Origin: Lachnospiraceae bacterium
GTDB lineage: Bacteria; Bacillota; Clostridia; Lachnospirales; Lachnospiraceae
Assembly (NCBI GenBank): GCA_024684215.1
Contig: JAIKXH010000100.1
Coordinates: 62,001-126,000, forward strand
Direction of reading: 5' to 3'
DNA length: 64,000 nt
Below the pieces are notes generated by a model. The model was given only the letters and a program-made list of their open reading frames with translations. It did no database searches and had not been told where the DNA came from. Of the stretch, positions 49,529 through 58,665 are shown piece by piece. Every line of letters starts with the position of its first letter. Position 1 is the first letter of the stretch. The translations under genes and the position numbers were made by a program.

Positions 49529-51664
49529 CTATCTATACTCGCCGTAATCGACATTGTGAAAATACGGATAACCGTTTATCGAAAAACGATTCTTTCCGTG
49601 CTTTATAATAATATTCTCCTCAGGCGCCATAGTGTCTTTCTGGCAGGCAGTCATAAGGTCAACCGATGTGTCGGAATCGGATATATGTATCATAGTATTA
49701 CTGCTTAGGCCTCCGTAAGCAAGCGCATGGGAACCGCTTCCCTTTACGCGAAGAGTAGCTCTGTCCTGATTGTAGTTTGTACCGCCCTTTACAGAACCGG
49801 CGCCCACAATATAATCGCCCCTTATATCCAGATATATACTGGCATCGCTAAATTCAATATCCGCCTTATCGCCCTCTATCGATCCGATGCATGAAACTTC
49901 AGTTCCCTCGCAATTGCATTTTATTGAAGCATTCTTTGTTTTCACATCGCAATTGCTTTTAATAGAGCCGATTCCTACGCCTTTGGTAACCGCAAGCGCA
50001 ATTTCGATTTCCGATTCCTCGATATCTACCGAAATATCGTTGTAATGGCTTCCGATTCCCACGCCGTAGCCGCAGTTTACAATGAGATTGTATTTGCCCT
50101 TATTAATCCTGATATTTCCGCCGTTTCCGGAACCTATAGCCACACCGGAATTACCCTTTACATCGATATCGATAAAACCGTCCTGGTTAAATATAAGCTC
50201 ACCGTTTCCGGACTCTAAATTATTACCGATTCCGTACGTACTCTGTCCGTCAAGCGCAATATTTAAATTTCCGGGTCCGATAATTGTAAGCTTCGAACTT
50301 TCCGGAACCATGATCCCGCCCTTATCAAACCTGTTATCTCCTATAAGCACAAGCGTTACATCACAATTCTCTCCAAGTTCCACACAGGATTTTCCCTGTG
50401 CGCAGGATAGATGAGCATTTTCCAAAGTAAGCTTTCCTTTATAGCTTGCATAAATCTCAACATGCGCCTTTGTCTTAAGATTATGCGTGCCGGAAACAGT
50501 GATATCATTGGATTCTCTCTCATCCTTGCCTATAAGAATACATGAATAATTTGATTTGCTTATAGATGAAAGATTTACCCTGCCGGTATCATCCGCAATA
50601 TATACCGGCTGCTTTTTACCGACATTGTATTCATCTCTGTATCGTAAGATTTCGCGTCTGATATCGCTGTCTATTTCTCTTATGATATTGGGCGAAGGAT
50701 GAGCGGTATAATAACCCTGGATAAGGTCTACGCCCATTCTTACAACCATTCTTAGCTCTCTCCATGTCTCAACGCCCTCTGCAAGAGAAAGAATATTATT
50801 ATCTTTGCAAAAATCTATAAGTTCCTTAACAAATCTCTGCTTTTTGGGATATTTATCGATTTCCTGAAGCAAAGACCTGTCTATCTTTACGTAGGAAGGC
50901 ATATACTGCAAAAGATTCATTACATTGGAATAACCTGTTCCGTAATCATCGAGCGCAAGTCCTATACCTATAAGCTCGTAACGTCTTTTTATAGCTCGAA
51001 GAGTCGCCTCATCGGCTTCAGTCTGCTCGGTAATCTCCACAACAACATTCTGAGCATGGTCAATAAGTGCAGACTCTATATCGACATAGTCGTCGGGCAG
51101 CAGCCTTGCTCCGGGGATACTGTTGATAAAGATAAGTCTGTCTTTTATAAAATCCAAATTCTCGTCTATTAGTTCGGCAACGTTTAAAAAAGTAAGTCTT
51201 TCGACATCACCGAGTCTGCCGAGAATTTCGCTGTATTTAAGAATTTTAACGGGGTTTATGCTATCAGCATACTTTCTGGCTCTCATAAGAGCCTCAAAAG
51301 CAAATATATGGCCTGTTTCGGCACTGACAATAGGCTGGAAATAATAATTTAAAAGATTATTGTCAAGTATTTCAACAACCTGCTCAAGTTCATGTCTTTC
51401 CTCCTCGGACAAAGCTTCAATGCTCTTTTGCCTAAGTTCGGACACACTCTCTTTTCTTCCGAAAGCACCTGCAAAGATATATGCATCAACTTCAAAATTT
51501 TTAAAGGCATCCATTGCACTTTCCGAAGTCATGTTGTTTATTCGAGGAAGTATCCTGACTTCGCAATCAGCTTCCTCGATACTTTTTTTGATCTTGTCGA
51601 TCAGTTCGCCGTTCTCTTCGGCTATTTCACTGTCTGTCAAAATACCAAAAATTTTCTTTGCCAT
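49529..51664 (-). CDS. EAL-domain c-di-GMP phosphodiesterase fused to a C-terminal beta-helix-like repeat domain
   Basis: EAL motifs 'FEALMRAR', 'VVVEITE', 'LDDYGTGYSN', 'VKIDRSLL', 'AEGVET', 'IQGYYTAHP'; C-terminal ~330 aa with G-[IA]-G-S turns every ~28 aa; start trimmed to MAKKIF. Confidence 0.9.
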   Translation of the reverse strand: MAKKIFGILTDSEIAEENGELIDKIKKSIEEADCEVRILPRINNMTSESAMDAFKNFEVDAYIFAGAFGRKESVSELRQKSIEALSEEERHELEQVVEILDNNLLNYYFQPIVSAETGHIFAFEALMRARKYADSINPVKILKYSEILGRLGDVERLTFLNVAELIDENLDFIKDRLIFINSIPGARLLPDDYVDIESALIDHAQNVVVEITEQTEADEATLRAIKRRYELIGIGLALDDYGTGYSNVMNLLQYMPSYVKIDRSLLQEIDKYPKKQRFVKELIDFCKDNNILSLAEGVETWRELRMVVRMGVDLIQGYYTAHPSPNIIREIDSDIRREILRYRDEYNVGKKQPVYIADDTGRVNLSSISKSNYSCILIGKDERESNDITVSGTHNLKTKAHVEIYASYKGKLTLENAHLSCAQGKSCVELGENCDVTLVLIGDNRFDKGGIMVPESSKLTIIGPGNLNIALDGQSTYGIGNNLESGNGELIFNQDGFIDIDVKGNSGVAIGSGNGGNIRINKGKYNLIVNCGYGVGIGSHYNDISVDIEESEIEIALAVTKGVGIGSIKSNCDVKTKNASIKCNCEGTEVSCIGSIEGDKADIEFSDASIYLDIRGDYIVGAGSVKGGTNYNQDRATLRVKGSGSHALAYGGLSSNTMIHISDSDTSVDLMTACQKDTMAPEENIIIKHGKNRFSINGYPYFHNVDYGEYR

Positions 51665-51685
51665 AAAACCTACCCGCAAAAATAA

Positions 51686-53314
51686 CTATTTGTTATTTCT
51701 TCTTCCCTTAATTTTTGTAAAACAAAAATACAATAAGATCAGAGCCCAAACAGACAAAAGGGCTATTATTAAAGCTTTAGCTCCCGCAGGAAGCGGTCCT
51801 AAATCCGGCTTTTGCCCGGATGAAGCGCCTGCGGCCGCACCAAGCTGGTCCAGCCTATACAGCGATATAATATCATCATAAAGTTTTTCGAAATATGCAT
51901 CATCCACAGTTTGCTTTCTTCGCATGGATTTGGATGTATTTTCGATAAGCTGACCCGCAGCGTCTCTGACGGATGCCGAGCCGTTAAATACAGGCGTTAT
52001 AAAGGTATTTTCAATATTATCAAGAAGCATCTTTGTAGCATCTATCTTTATACTGTAGTATGTGGTATTGTTCTCTCCGCCTCTTGAGAGATAGTCAAGG
52101 TATTCTGCACTGTTTTGTGCCTTTAAAGTGACCGGTACATAACCTTCGGTTTCGGCATAAGGTATCTGAACATCGTTGGTTAAGAGAAATTGCGTAAATA
52201 GCCAAGAAGCCAATACTTCCTGAGGATCTTCCTTGTTAAATACACAAACAGACGGCCCTTGAGAAATCATAAGCGGATTTGAAGGATCTACCTGAGGAAT
52301 CCTTCTTACCACAACATCTATATCACTTATTATATCATCGGAACAAATATCGGACAATGGTGCTTCAGGTCCCATCCAGGTTGCTCCGGCAGTTGAATCT
52401 ATGGCAAAAATACATTGTCCGGCGTTAAGAAAATTACCGGGATAACTTGAAATCTTAAAGGTTGAAAAAGACTTTGTTCCCGCATGAACTGCAATCTCTT
52501 CAAGAATACCCTTTGTATCATCGTTAAACAAAAGAACATCCCCGGCCTCTGTGGTGTAATCGTAACCGTTTTGTTTTAAGAGCTGGATCATCATATTATC
52601 CGTAGATTTATAGATAAACGGGATCAGCACCTTTTGTCCGTTTACAACAAAATTATCATCCCCGTCCTTTTTCATAGCCTCTTCCGATACTTCCCAGATA
52701 AAATCCCAGGTTATATCGTCAGGGAGCTCATATCCAAGCTTTTCAACATAGGTCTTGTTAACATACAAAGCTTCGGAAGACCTCATATAAGGGAGTGCAT
52801 AAAGCTTTCCGCCTATTTCACATTCTTCCAGATACTTTGACACCACTTCGTCTTTTTCAGGCGCATCAAAATTCACTTCACTGCCGCCAAGTCCGTATTT
52901 TGGATCATCTATTAAATCAGACAGGCATAGCACCTGATTGTTACCTGTAAGATAAGTCGCTATATGGTCCGGATATGTAATGCAGACATTTGGCGTGGTA
53001 TTTGTAGCGATATTTGTGATTACATCATTATAAATCTTTCCGTAATCGGTATAAAATCTGAGATTAACCTTAATATTTGGATAAATCTCCTCAAATGCAG
53101 TCACGGACTCTTCGTAAATGGTAGTCTGAGCTTTATTCGTATCATTTTTTGCCCAAAAGGTTATTTCAATGTCTTTTGAAGTATCAAACTCTTCAGGCAT
53201 TTGAAATCCTGCATTGCCGGAAGAAGCATGACATCCTGTAAGCATAAGACATGAAAATGCCGCAAATGCCAACACTAAATGCTTACCAAAGGATTTAAAA
53301 AACTTGCCGATCAT
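51686..53314 (-). CDS. ABC transporter solute-binding lipoprotein with C-terminal TM segment
   Basis: Lipobox 'CLMLTGCHAS'; SBP family 1-like; C-terminal 'ALIIALLSVWALILLYFCFTKIKGRRNNK'. Confidence 0.9.
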   Translation of the reverse strand: MIGKFFKSFGKHLVLAFAAFSCLMLTGCHASSGNAGFQMPEEFDTSKDIEITFWAKNDTNKAQTTIYEESVTAFEEIYPNIKVNLRFYTDYGKIYNDVITNIATNTTPNVCITYPDHIATYLTGNNQVLCLSDLIDDPKYGLGGSEVNFDAPEKDEVVSKYLEECEIGGKLYALPYMRSSEALYVNKTYVEKLGYELPDDITWDFIWEVSEEAMKKDGDDNFVVNGQKVLIPFIYKSTDNMMIQLLKQNGYDYTTEAGDVLLFNDDTKGILEEIAVHAGTKSFSTFKISSYPGNFLNAGQCIFAIDSTAGATWMGPEAPLSDICSDDIISDIDVVVRRIPQVDPSNPLMISQGPSVCVFNKEDPQEVLASWLFTQFLLTNDVQIPYAETEGYVPVTLKAQNSAEYLDYLSRGGENNTTYYSIKIDATKMLLDNIENTFITPVFNGSASVRDAAGQLIENTSKSMRRKQTVDDAYFEKLYDDIISLYRLDQLGAAAGASSGQKPDLGPLPAGAKALIIALLSVWALILLYFCFTKIKGRRNNK

Positions 53315-54186
53315 CCCTTTGTACCTCCTCTCGAAACACCGGTCATAACGGTTTTTCTAAACACGAGGAAAAGCACAATAAGCGGCAGTGAAATAACAAC
53401 GACAGCCGCCATCATGGCAGGTATGTTCTCTCGACCGAATCCGTTTTCTCTTATCTCCTGGATTCCGTTTGAAACAAGGAAAAAGTTTGGATCGTCGGTT
53501 ATTAGCCTGGGCCATACGTATGAGTTCCAGCACTCTATAACTTTTAAAATAATGATCGTTACAAGTGTAGGTCTGGCGATAGGCACCATAACCTTTATAA
53601 GATACTTAAAATCTCCCGTTCCGTCCACCTTCGCCGCATAATATAGATTATCGGGCACTGCTTCAAAGTTTTCCTTTAAAAGATAAATATAGAAAACAGA
53701 AGCCACCGAAGGAAGTATAAGTCCGGGAAAGCTGTTTCTCATATCAAGATTTGTAACGGTAACAAAATTGGTTATGATAACAAGCTCATTAGGTATCATC
53801 ATTAAAGCAAGGAAAAGAACAAAAACTATATTTTTCCCCTTGAACTGAAGTCTCGCAAAAGCATACGCCGCCAGAGTCGTAACAACAAGCATGATCACGG
53901 TCGTAACTATGGTGAAAATTGCGGTATTAAGCAAATATTTCCCCAATGATACCGTGGTAAATGCATCATAGTAATTTTGAAATGTAGGGTTTGTAGCATA
54001 AAATTTCGGTATAAATTCCGAATTATATGAGCTGTAGCTCTTGAAGGAAGTAAGGATCATCCAGTAAAAAGGAAACAGCACAATAAGCCCCCATATTCCC
54101 AGCAAAATGTAGGTGAGGGTCTTGCCTGCTATGTCCTTAAACTTAGCTTCCTTTTCAATTTCTTCGTATTCGTGACTTTTGTCCAT
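53311..54186 (-). CDS. Carbohydrate ABC transporter permease (MalG/UgpE-type)
   Basis: 'LFPFYWMILTSFK', EAA loop 'DNLYYAAKVDGTGDFKYLIKVMVPIARPTLVT'; 4-nt overlap with the SBP gene. Confidence 0.94.
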   Translation of the reverse strand: MDKSHEYEEIEKEAKFKDIAGKTLTYILLGIWGLIVLFPFYWMILTSFKSYSSYNSEFIPKFYATNPTFQNYYDAFTTVSLGKYLLNTAIFTIVTTVIMLVVTTLAAYAFARLQFKGKNIVFVLFLALMMIPNELVIITNFVTVTNLDMRNSFPGLILPSVASVFYIYLLKENFEAVPDNLYYAAKVDGTGDFKYLIKVMVPIARPTLVTIIILKVIECWNSYVWPRLITDDPNFFLVSNGIQEIRENGFGRENIPAMMAAVVVISLPLIVLFLVFRKTVMTGVSRGGTKG

Positions 54187-54205
54187 CTTAAAAGTTCCTT
54201 AAATC

Positions 54206-55102
54206 CTATCGCTTGCTCTTATTTCTTACAAGCAAATTGATAACTGTAATCGTAAGCACAATTGAAAACAATATGATAGCAGCCGCCGAAGCGTATGAAG
54301 GATATCCACCGCTGTCCCCGTAAAGCATATCGTACACATAACCAACTATAGTATTCATCTCGGCAACATTCAGATTTGTTCCAAAGAGCGCAACCGCATC
54401 GCTGTATGCCTTAAACGCTCCGATAAAACCTGTAATTACAAGATAAAAAATCATAGGTGAAATCATAGGAAGTGTGATTCTGAAAAATATCCTTGTATTT
54501 GAAGTACCGTCCACTCTTGCAGCACTGTAATAAATAGGATTTACACTGGCAAGCGAGCTTGTAAGCACCAGCACCTTAAAGGGCATTACGATCCAGATGG
54601 TATAAATACATAAAACCATCATTTTAGCCCAGTAAGGACCTTCTATAAAATCAACGCTCTTTCCGCCAAATGCAGTAATTAGCAAATTTACCATACCGTC
54701 GGTATATGCGGTCTTTTTAAATAGAATCATAAAAACGAGTCCGACAGCAAGTGTATTTGTAACATAGGGTAAGAAATAAATCGTCTGAAACAGCTCTTTT
54801 AATTTTGTTATTTTGTTGAGTCCGAGCGAAATCAAAAGAGATAGTATAGTTGATGAAGGAACGGTAATTGCAACCAAAATAAGAGTGTTCTTAAGAGCCT
54901 GTAAAAAATAGGGGTCGTGAAGAACATATGAATAATTGTAAATACCGGTCCCAAATGAAGTCTGAGACGCAGAATTATATCCCTCTTCAAATGAATATAC
55001 AAAAACATCTATAAGAGGATATACCATAAACACGCCAAGAAATATCAGCGCAGGCAATAAATAAAGCCAGGCTTTTAAATTGCTTTTAAAAGTAGATTCC
55101 AT
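54206..55102 (-). CDS. Sugar ABC transporter permease (MalF/UgpA-type)
   Basis: 'LYLLPALIFLGVFMVYPLIDVFVYSF', EAA loop 'NPIYYSAARVDGTSNTRIFFRITLPMISP'. Confidence 0.94.
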   Translation of the reverse strand: MESTFKSNLKAWLYLLPALIFLGVFMVYPLIDVFVYSFEEGYNSASQTSFGTGIYNYSYVLHDPYFLQALKNTLILVAITVPSSTILSLLISLGLNKITKLKELFQTIYFLPYVTNTLAVGLVFMILFKKTAYTDGMVNLLITAFGGKSVDFIEGPYWAKMMVLCIYTIWIVMPFKVLVLTSSLASVNPIYYSAARVDGTSNTRIFFRITLPMISPMIFYLVITGFIGAFKAYSDAVALFGTNLNVAEMNTIVGYVYDMLYGDSGGYPSYASAAAIILFSIVLTITVINLLVRNKSKR

Positions 55103-55119
55103 AATGAACGCCTTACCGT

Positions 55120-56211
55120 TTACAAAAGTCTTTCTTCAGAAGTCTTGTCAAAAACAAAAACCTTTTTGGGATTTAGATTAAATCTGACCGTCGCTTTGCT
55201 TGTGTCAATAACATTATCCGAGCTTATAATTGCTCTGATATCAACATTTTGGCAATTATCATGATGTGCTATAACGCTTATGTCCCTGCCCATAACTTCT
55301 ATTCTCTCAAGTTCTAATGAAAGAACGCCTTCACTGTCATGTTTAAAGCCTTCCGGTCTAATGGTTATATAAACCTCTCCGTCCTTTAAATCCGGAGTGT
55401 CCATTATTTCTTCTTTTCCGATAAAGAGCTTTCCGCCCTTAACATTTCCTTCAAAAACATTTATCGGTGGCGTACCCAAAAACTTTGCAACAAAAAGATT
55501 CTTAGGATTGTCATAAACCTCTTGAGGAGCGCCTATCTGATGCACCACACCGTCCTTCATAACAACGATCTGGTCACAGATACTCATCGCCTCTTCCTGG
55601 TCGTGAGTGACAAAAATAGTCGTAATCTTAGTCTCTTTTTGAATACGTCTTATTTCTTCTCTTGTCTGTAGTCTGAGTCTTGCATCAAGATTTGAAAGGG
55701 GCTCATCAAGAAGGAGAACCTTTGGCATTTTTACAAGTGCTCTTGCTATGGCAACTCGCTGCTGCTGACCTCCCGAGAGCTCCGCAGGCTTTCTTTGCAT
55801 AAGATTGTCAATCTGTACAAGCTTGGCCGCGCCTATTGCCGCAGTCTCCATCTCCTGCTTGGTCATTTTATCCTTGCCCTTTAGATTTTGAAGGGGAAAT
55901 AAAATGTTTTGTCTGACAGTGAGATGAGGATAAAGCGCATAATTCTGAAATACAAGTCCGATTCCTCTGTTTTCGGCGGGAAGCTTTGTAACATCATCCT
56001 CTCCGAAAAAGATCTGACCTCTTGTGGGCTTTTCAAGGCCGCTTATAAGGTTAAGCGTGGTGCTTTTTCCGCATCCGGAAGGTCCCAAAAGGCCGATAAG
56101 CTTGCCATCGGGTATAGTGAAATCAAAATTATTAACTGCTATAACATCCTCGGGATGTTTTTTGTCTCTGGACGGAAATCTCTTGGTGAGATTTTTCAGT
56201 ACGACTTTCAT
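55120..56211 (-). CDS. ABC transporter ATP-binding protein (MsmK/UgpC-type)
   Basis: Walker A GPSGCGKST, signature LSGGQQQRVAIARAL, Walker B VLLLDEPLSNLD, C-terminal MOP/TOBE-like region. Confidence 0.96.
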   Translation of the reverse strand: MKVVLKNLTKRFPSRDKKHPEDVIAVNNFDFTIPDGKLIGLLGPSGCGKSTTLNLISGLEKPTRGQIFFGEDDVTKLPAENRGIGLVFQNYALYPHLTVRQNILFPLQNLKGKDKMTKQEMETAAIGAAKLVQIDNLMQRKPAELSGGQQQRVAIARALVKMPKVLLLDEPLSNLDARLRLQTREEIRRIQKETKITTIFVTHDQEEAMSICDQIVVMKDGVVHQIGAPQEVYDNPKNLFVAKFLGTPPINVFEGNVKGGKLFIGKEEIMDTPDLKDGEVYITIRPEGFKHDSEGVLSLELERIEVMGRDISVIAHHDNCQNVDIRAIISSDNVIDTSKATVRFNLNPKKVFVFDKTSEERLL

Positions 56212-56293
56212 TTAGCTGACTCCTGTACGAGCTGTTTTACAGCAAAACAGACTCAATATATATATCAAATAATAACCAATGTATATTGTTCGA

Positions 56294-58534
56294 TTATGAC
56301 TTAAGGTATTCAAGTTCATTTGAAATTTCCATCGGAATGGGACTTCCGGTGTTTTTCACTTTCTGAATGAGTACATCCATACGATGAATCTTCTGTGCCT
56401 GCTTCCTGTCATAATACTCAATGATTTCTTTAAAGGTAGGATTTTGTAAAAGGGCTGTTCTCTTGGCCGCAGGGAAAGGACAATACTTACCCATAATGCT
56501 TCTGGTGACTTTATTAAGTCTGGGTGAACCGTCGCTTTCATATGCTACCCAAATCATATAATCCATTACAAACATCTCTTTAAAGCTGTTTTTGGCTCTC
56601 TGGAGCTGTAACTTAACCTTTTCCTTTGCATCCACGGACAAGTCGTGATTTTTACGATAAAACTGTGCGTAATCAAAATACTCACTTGTAAGCGAAGGGT
56701 CTGAAACATCGTTCCATCTGGCGCCCTGTACTCTCTTACACATCTCCCATCTGTACTCGCCGCACATATGTAAGATTTGAGATTTCATGTCCTCCAAATC
56801 AAATACCGGAAGCATAAATCTGGCATGAGTATTTCTAACACGTCCCTGAATCTCCTGCCACATAAGTCCTCTGGTTCCCACGTTCGGCATAAGTATGACA
56901 TCGGGAAGTACCTCTGTACCTACATATTCGCCCTTTATACCGAGACGTTCGTTGGAATATAGATTATCTCTGTAAAAAAGCTGAAAATCAATATCTTTAG
57001 TGTTCTCGATAACCTGGTTTGCAAGTCCTGCGGTTACAAGATTATCGGGAAGCTTTCTTACCACGTTAACACTGTTAAATATAGGACAGAAAATAGTGAT
57101 AAGGCCAAAGGTTACTTTATTTGCGGAGATAAACATATTTTTAAGCTCATATTTGACCATAGCCGTTCGGTCCTTCATAAGCTTTTTCTCTTCTTCCGCA
57201 GTTATTTGATTCTTAACCTTTTTCTCGTGAACAAAGGCCTCATAGTCAACATCAAATTCATTTTTGGAAGGAAGCCTGTCGCCTACGTAGATAGCTTCAA
57301 GCCACTCAAAAAAATTAAACACACAGGCCGCCGGATTGGTGTATCCGCTGCCGGCCTTTTCATACAGATAAAACAGATCGCTCTTTGTGCAAAGTTCCTC
57401 ATCCATATATCCGAATTCCAGGAACATTCTGATAAGCTTAGAAGGCATGCTTCCCTTTAAAACCTTGAGAACAACAGCCTCGTATATCATGTAAAAATAG
57501 TTTGTAATATCCAGTCTTATATGTCTGGCCGCGTCGTCCTGGCTCCTGGGATCCGCAAGATTTCTGTAAGAAATTATAAGTGACTTGAAATCATTGTGAG
57601 TCTTTTCATCACAACCCGCAAAATCAAGTATCTTATCTACCGAATCTTCAAGTTCAGCAAAGATCTCAGCTTCATTTTCGGTATGATCTGCTTTAAGCTT
57701 TGTACGCTCAACCTTCATACCAAAAGCTGAAGTGCGCTCGAAATATCTGTTGGGATTAATATAATTCTTTTTGTTTAAATAATCCTCTATGGTGCGGATT
57801 TTGTTTAATATGCTGTCAGATACAGTTCCGAAAGCACTGTCTAAATAGCTTCTGGTCAGTATACCGTAAAGGTCTGAATTTTCATCCTCCAATACAAGCT
57901 GACCTATCTCAGATAAATATATAAAAATCTTTTTCGAACCAAGGGTTATTGCTCTCGCATCTTTTGAAAGCTTTGAAATGAAAATATCCAAAAACTCGGG
58001 AGATACTTTTCTTCCATCGGTTACAAGATTTGCTATCTCGTTATAATATCCGTTTAAATTGTCATTTACACCGGAATCGTCAATAAACCTGCCTTTTCTG
58101 GCAAGTTCGTTAAAAGGTTCGGCCATAGTTCCGACTTTTGCACATAAATCTTTGTAAAAATCGTATATGCTTTCAGCCATGTTATACAGCTCATCAGTCT
58201 CTTCCTTTACAACGGAAAACTGAGAAACACATTCTAAAATCTGCCTTATGGCAGACCTGTAAATGTATGCTGAAAAATCATTCTTTTTTTCAAGCATCGA
58301 GTATAAACTTTCAATCGGAATGGGAATTAAAACAGAATCTTCAAGAGCCATGTAATTGAAAAAGTGTGCTTCAAAGCCCACTTCCAACGCCCCTATTACA
58401 TCCCCCTTGGATAGATTAAATCTGATACCCGGTGCCGATACTGTTACCTCACCGTCGGAAATAAGATAAAGCATATCATTATTACCGGCCGCACCTGCAA
58501 TAATATCATTTTTTGTAACGTTTTTTGAAGCCAT
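56294..58534 (-). CDS. 746-aa protein with N-terminal cyclic-nucleotide-binding-like (cupin/beta-roll) domain
   Basis: 'MLYLISDGEVTVSAPGIRFNLSKGDVIGALEVGF...MALEDSVLIPIPIESLYSMLEKKNDF' resembles a cNMP-binding fold; the remaining ~600 aa are not recognised. Confidence 0.7.
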   Translation of the reverse strand: MASKNVTKNDIIAGAAGNNDMLYLISDGEVTVSAPGIRFNLSKGDVIGALEVGFEAHFFNYMALEDSVLIPIPIESLYSMLEKKNDFSAYIYRSAIRQILECVSQFSVVKEETDELYNMAESIYDFYKDLCAKVGTMAEPFNELARKGRFIDDSGVNDNLNGYYNEIANLVTDGRKVSPEFLDIFISKLSKDARAITLGSKKIFIYLSEIGQLVLEDENSDLYGILTRSYLDSAFGTVSDSILNKIRTIEDYLNKKNYINPNRYFERTSAFGMKVERTKLKADHTENEAEIFAELEDSVDKILDFAGCDEKTHNDFKSLIISYRNLADPRSQDDAARHIRLDITNYFYMIYEAVVLKVLKGSMPSKLIRMFLEFGYMDEELCTKSDLFYLYEKAGSGYTNPAACVFNFFEWLEAIYVGDRLPSKNEFDVDYEAFVHEKKVKNQITAEEEKKLMKDRTAMVKYELKNMFISANKVTFGLITIFCPIFNSVNVVRKLPDNLVTAGLANQVIENTKDIDFQLFYRDNLYSNERLGIKGEYVGTEVLPDVILMPNVGTRGLMWQEIQGRVRNTHARFMLPVFDLEDMKSQILHMCGEYRWEMCKRVQGARWNDVSDPSLTSEYFDYAQFYRKNHDLSVDAKEKVKLQLQRAKNSFKEMFVMDYMIWVAYESDGSPRLNKVTRSIMGKYCPFPAAKRTALLQNPTFKEIIEYYDRKQAQKIHRMDVLIQKVKNTGSPIPMEISNELEYLKS

Positions 58535-58591
58535 AATCCATCCTTTAAAACAAGTTGTTAAAGTACAATTTGAACCGTCAAAAACCTAATA

Positions 58592-58619
58592 AAGCCCAAG
58601 TGTCTAAACACTTGGGCTT
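58592..58619 (-). terminator. Terminator downstream of kdgK
   Basis: AAGCCCAAGTGT...ACACTTGGGCTT perfect stem. Confidence 0.85.
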
Positions 58620-58665
58620 ATGACTATTTTATAATACTACTTAATAGTTAAAATATCAAATCCAT

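Noticed and set aside
51360-51881. 173-aa plus-strand ORF opposite the EAL and SBP genes
   Set aside because: Spans two well-supported opposite-strand genes; composition is a shadow of their codon pattern.
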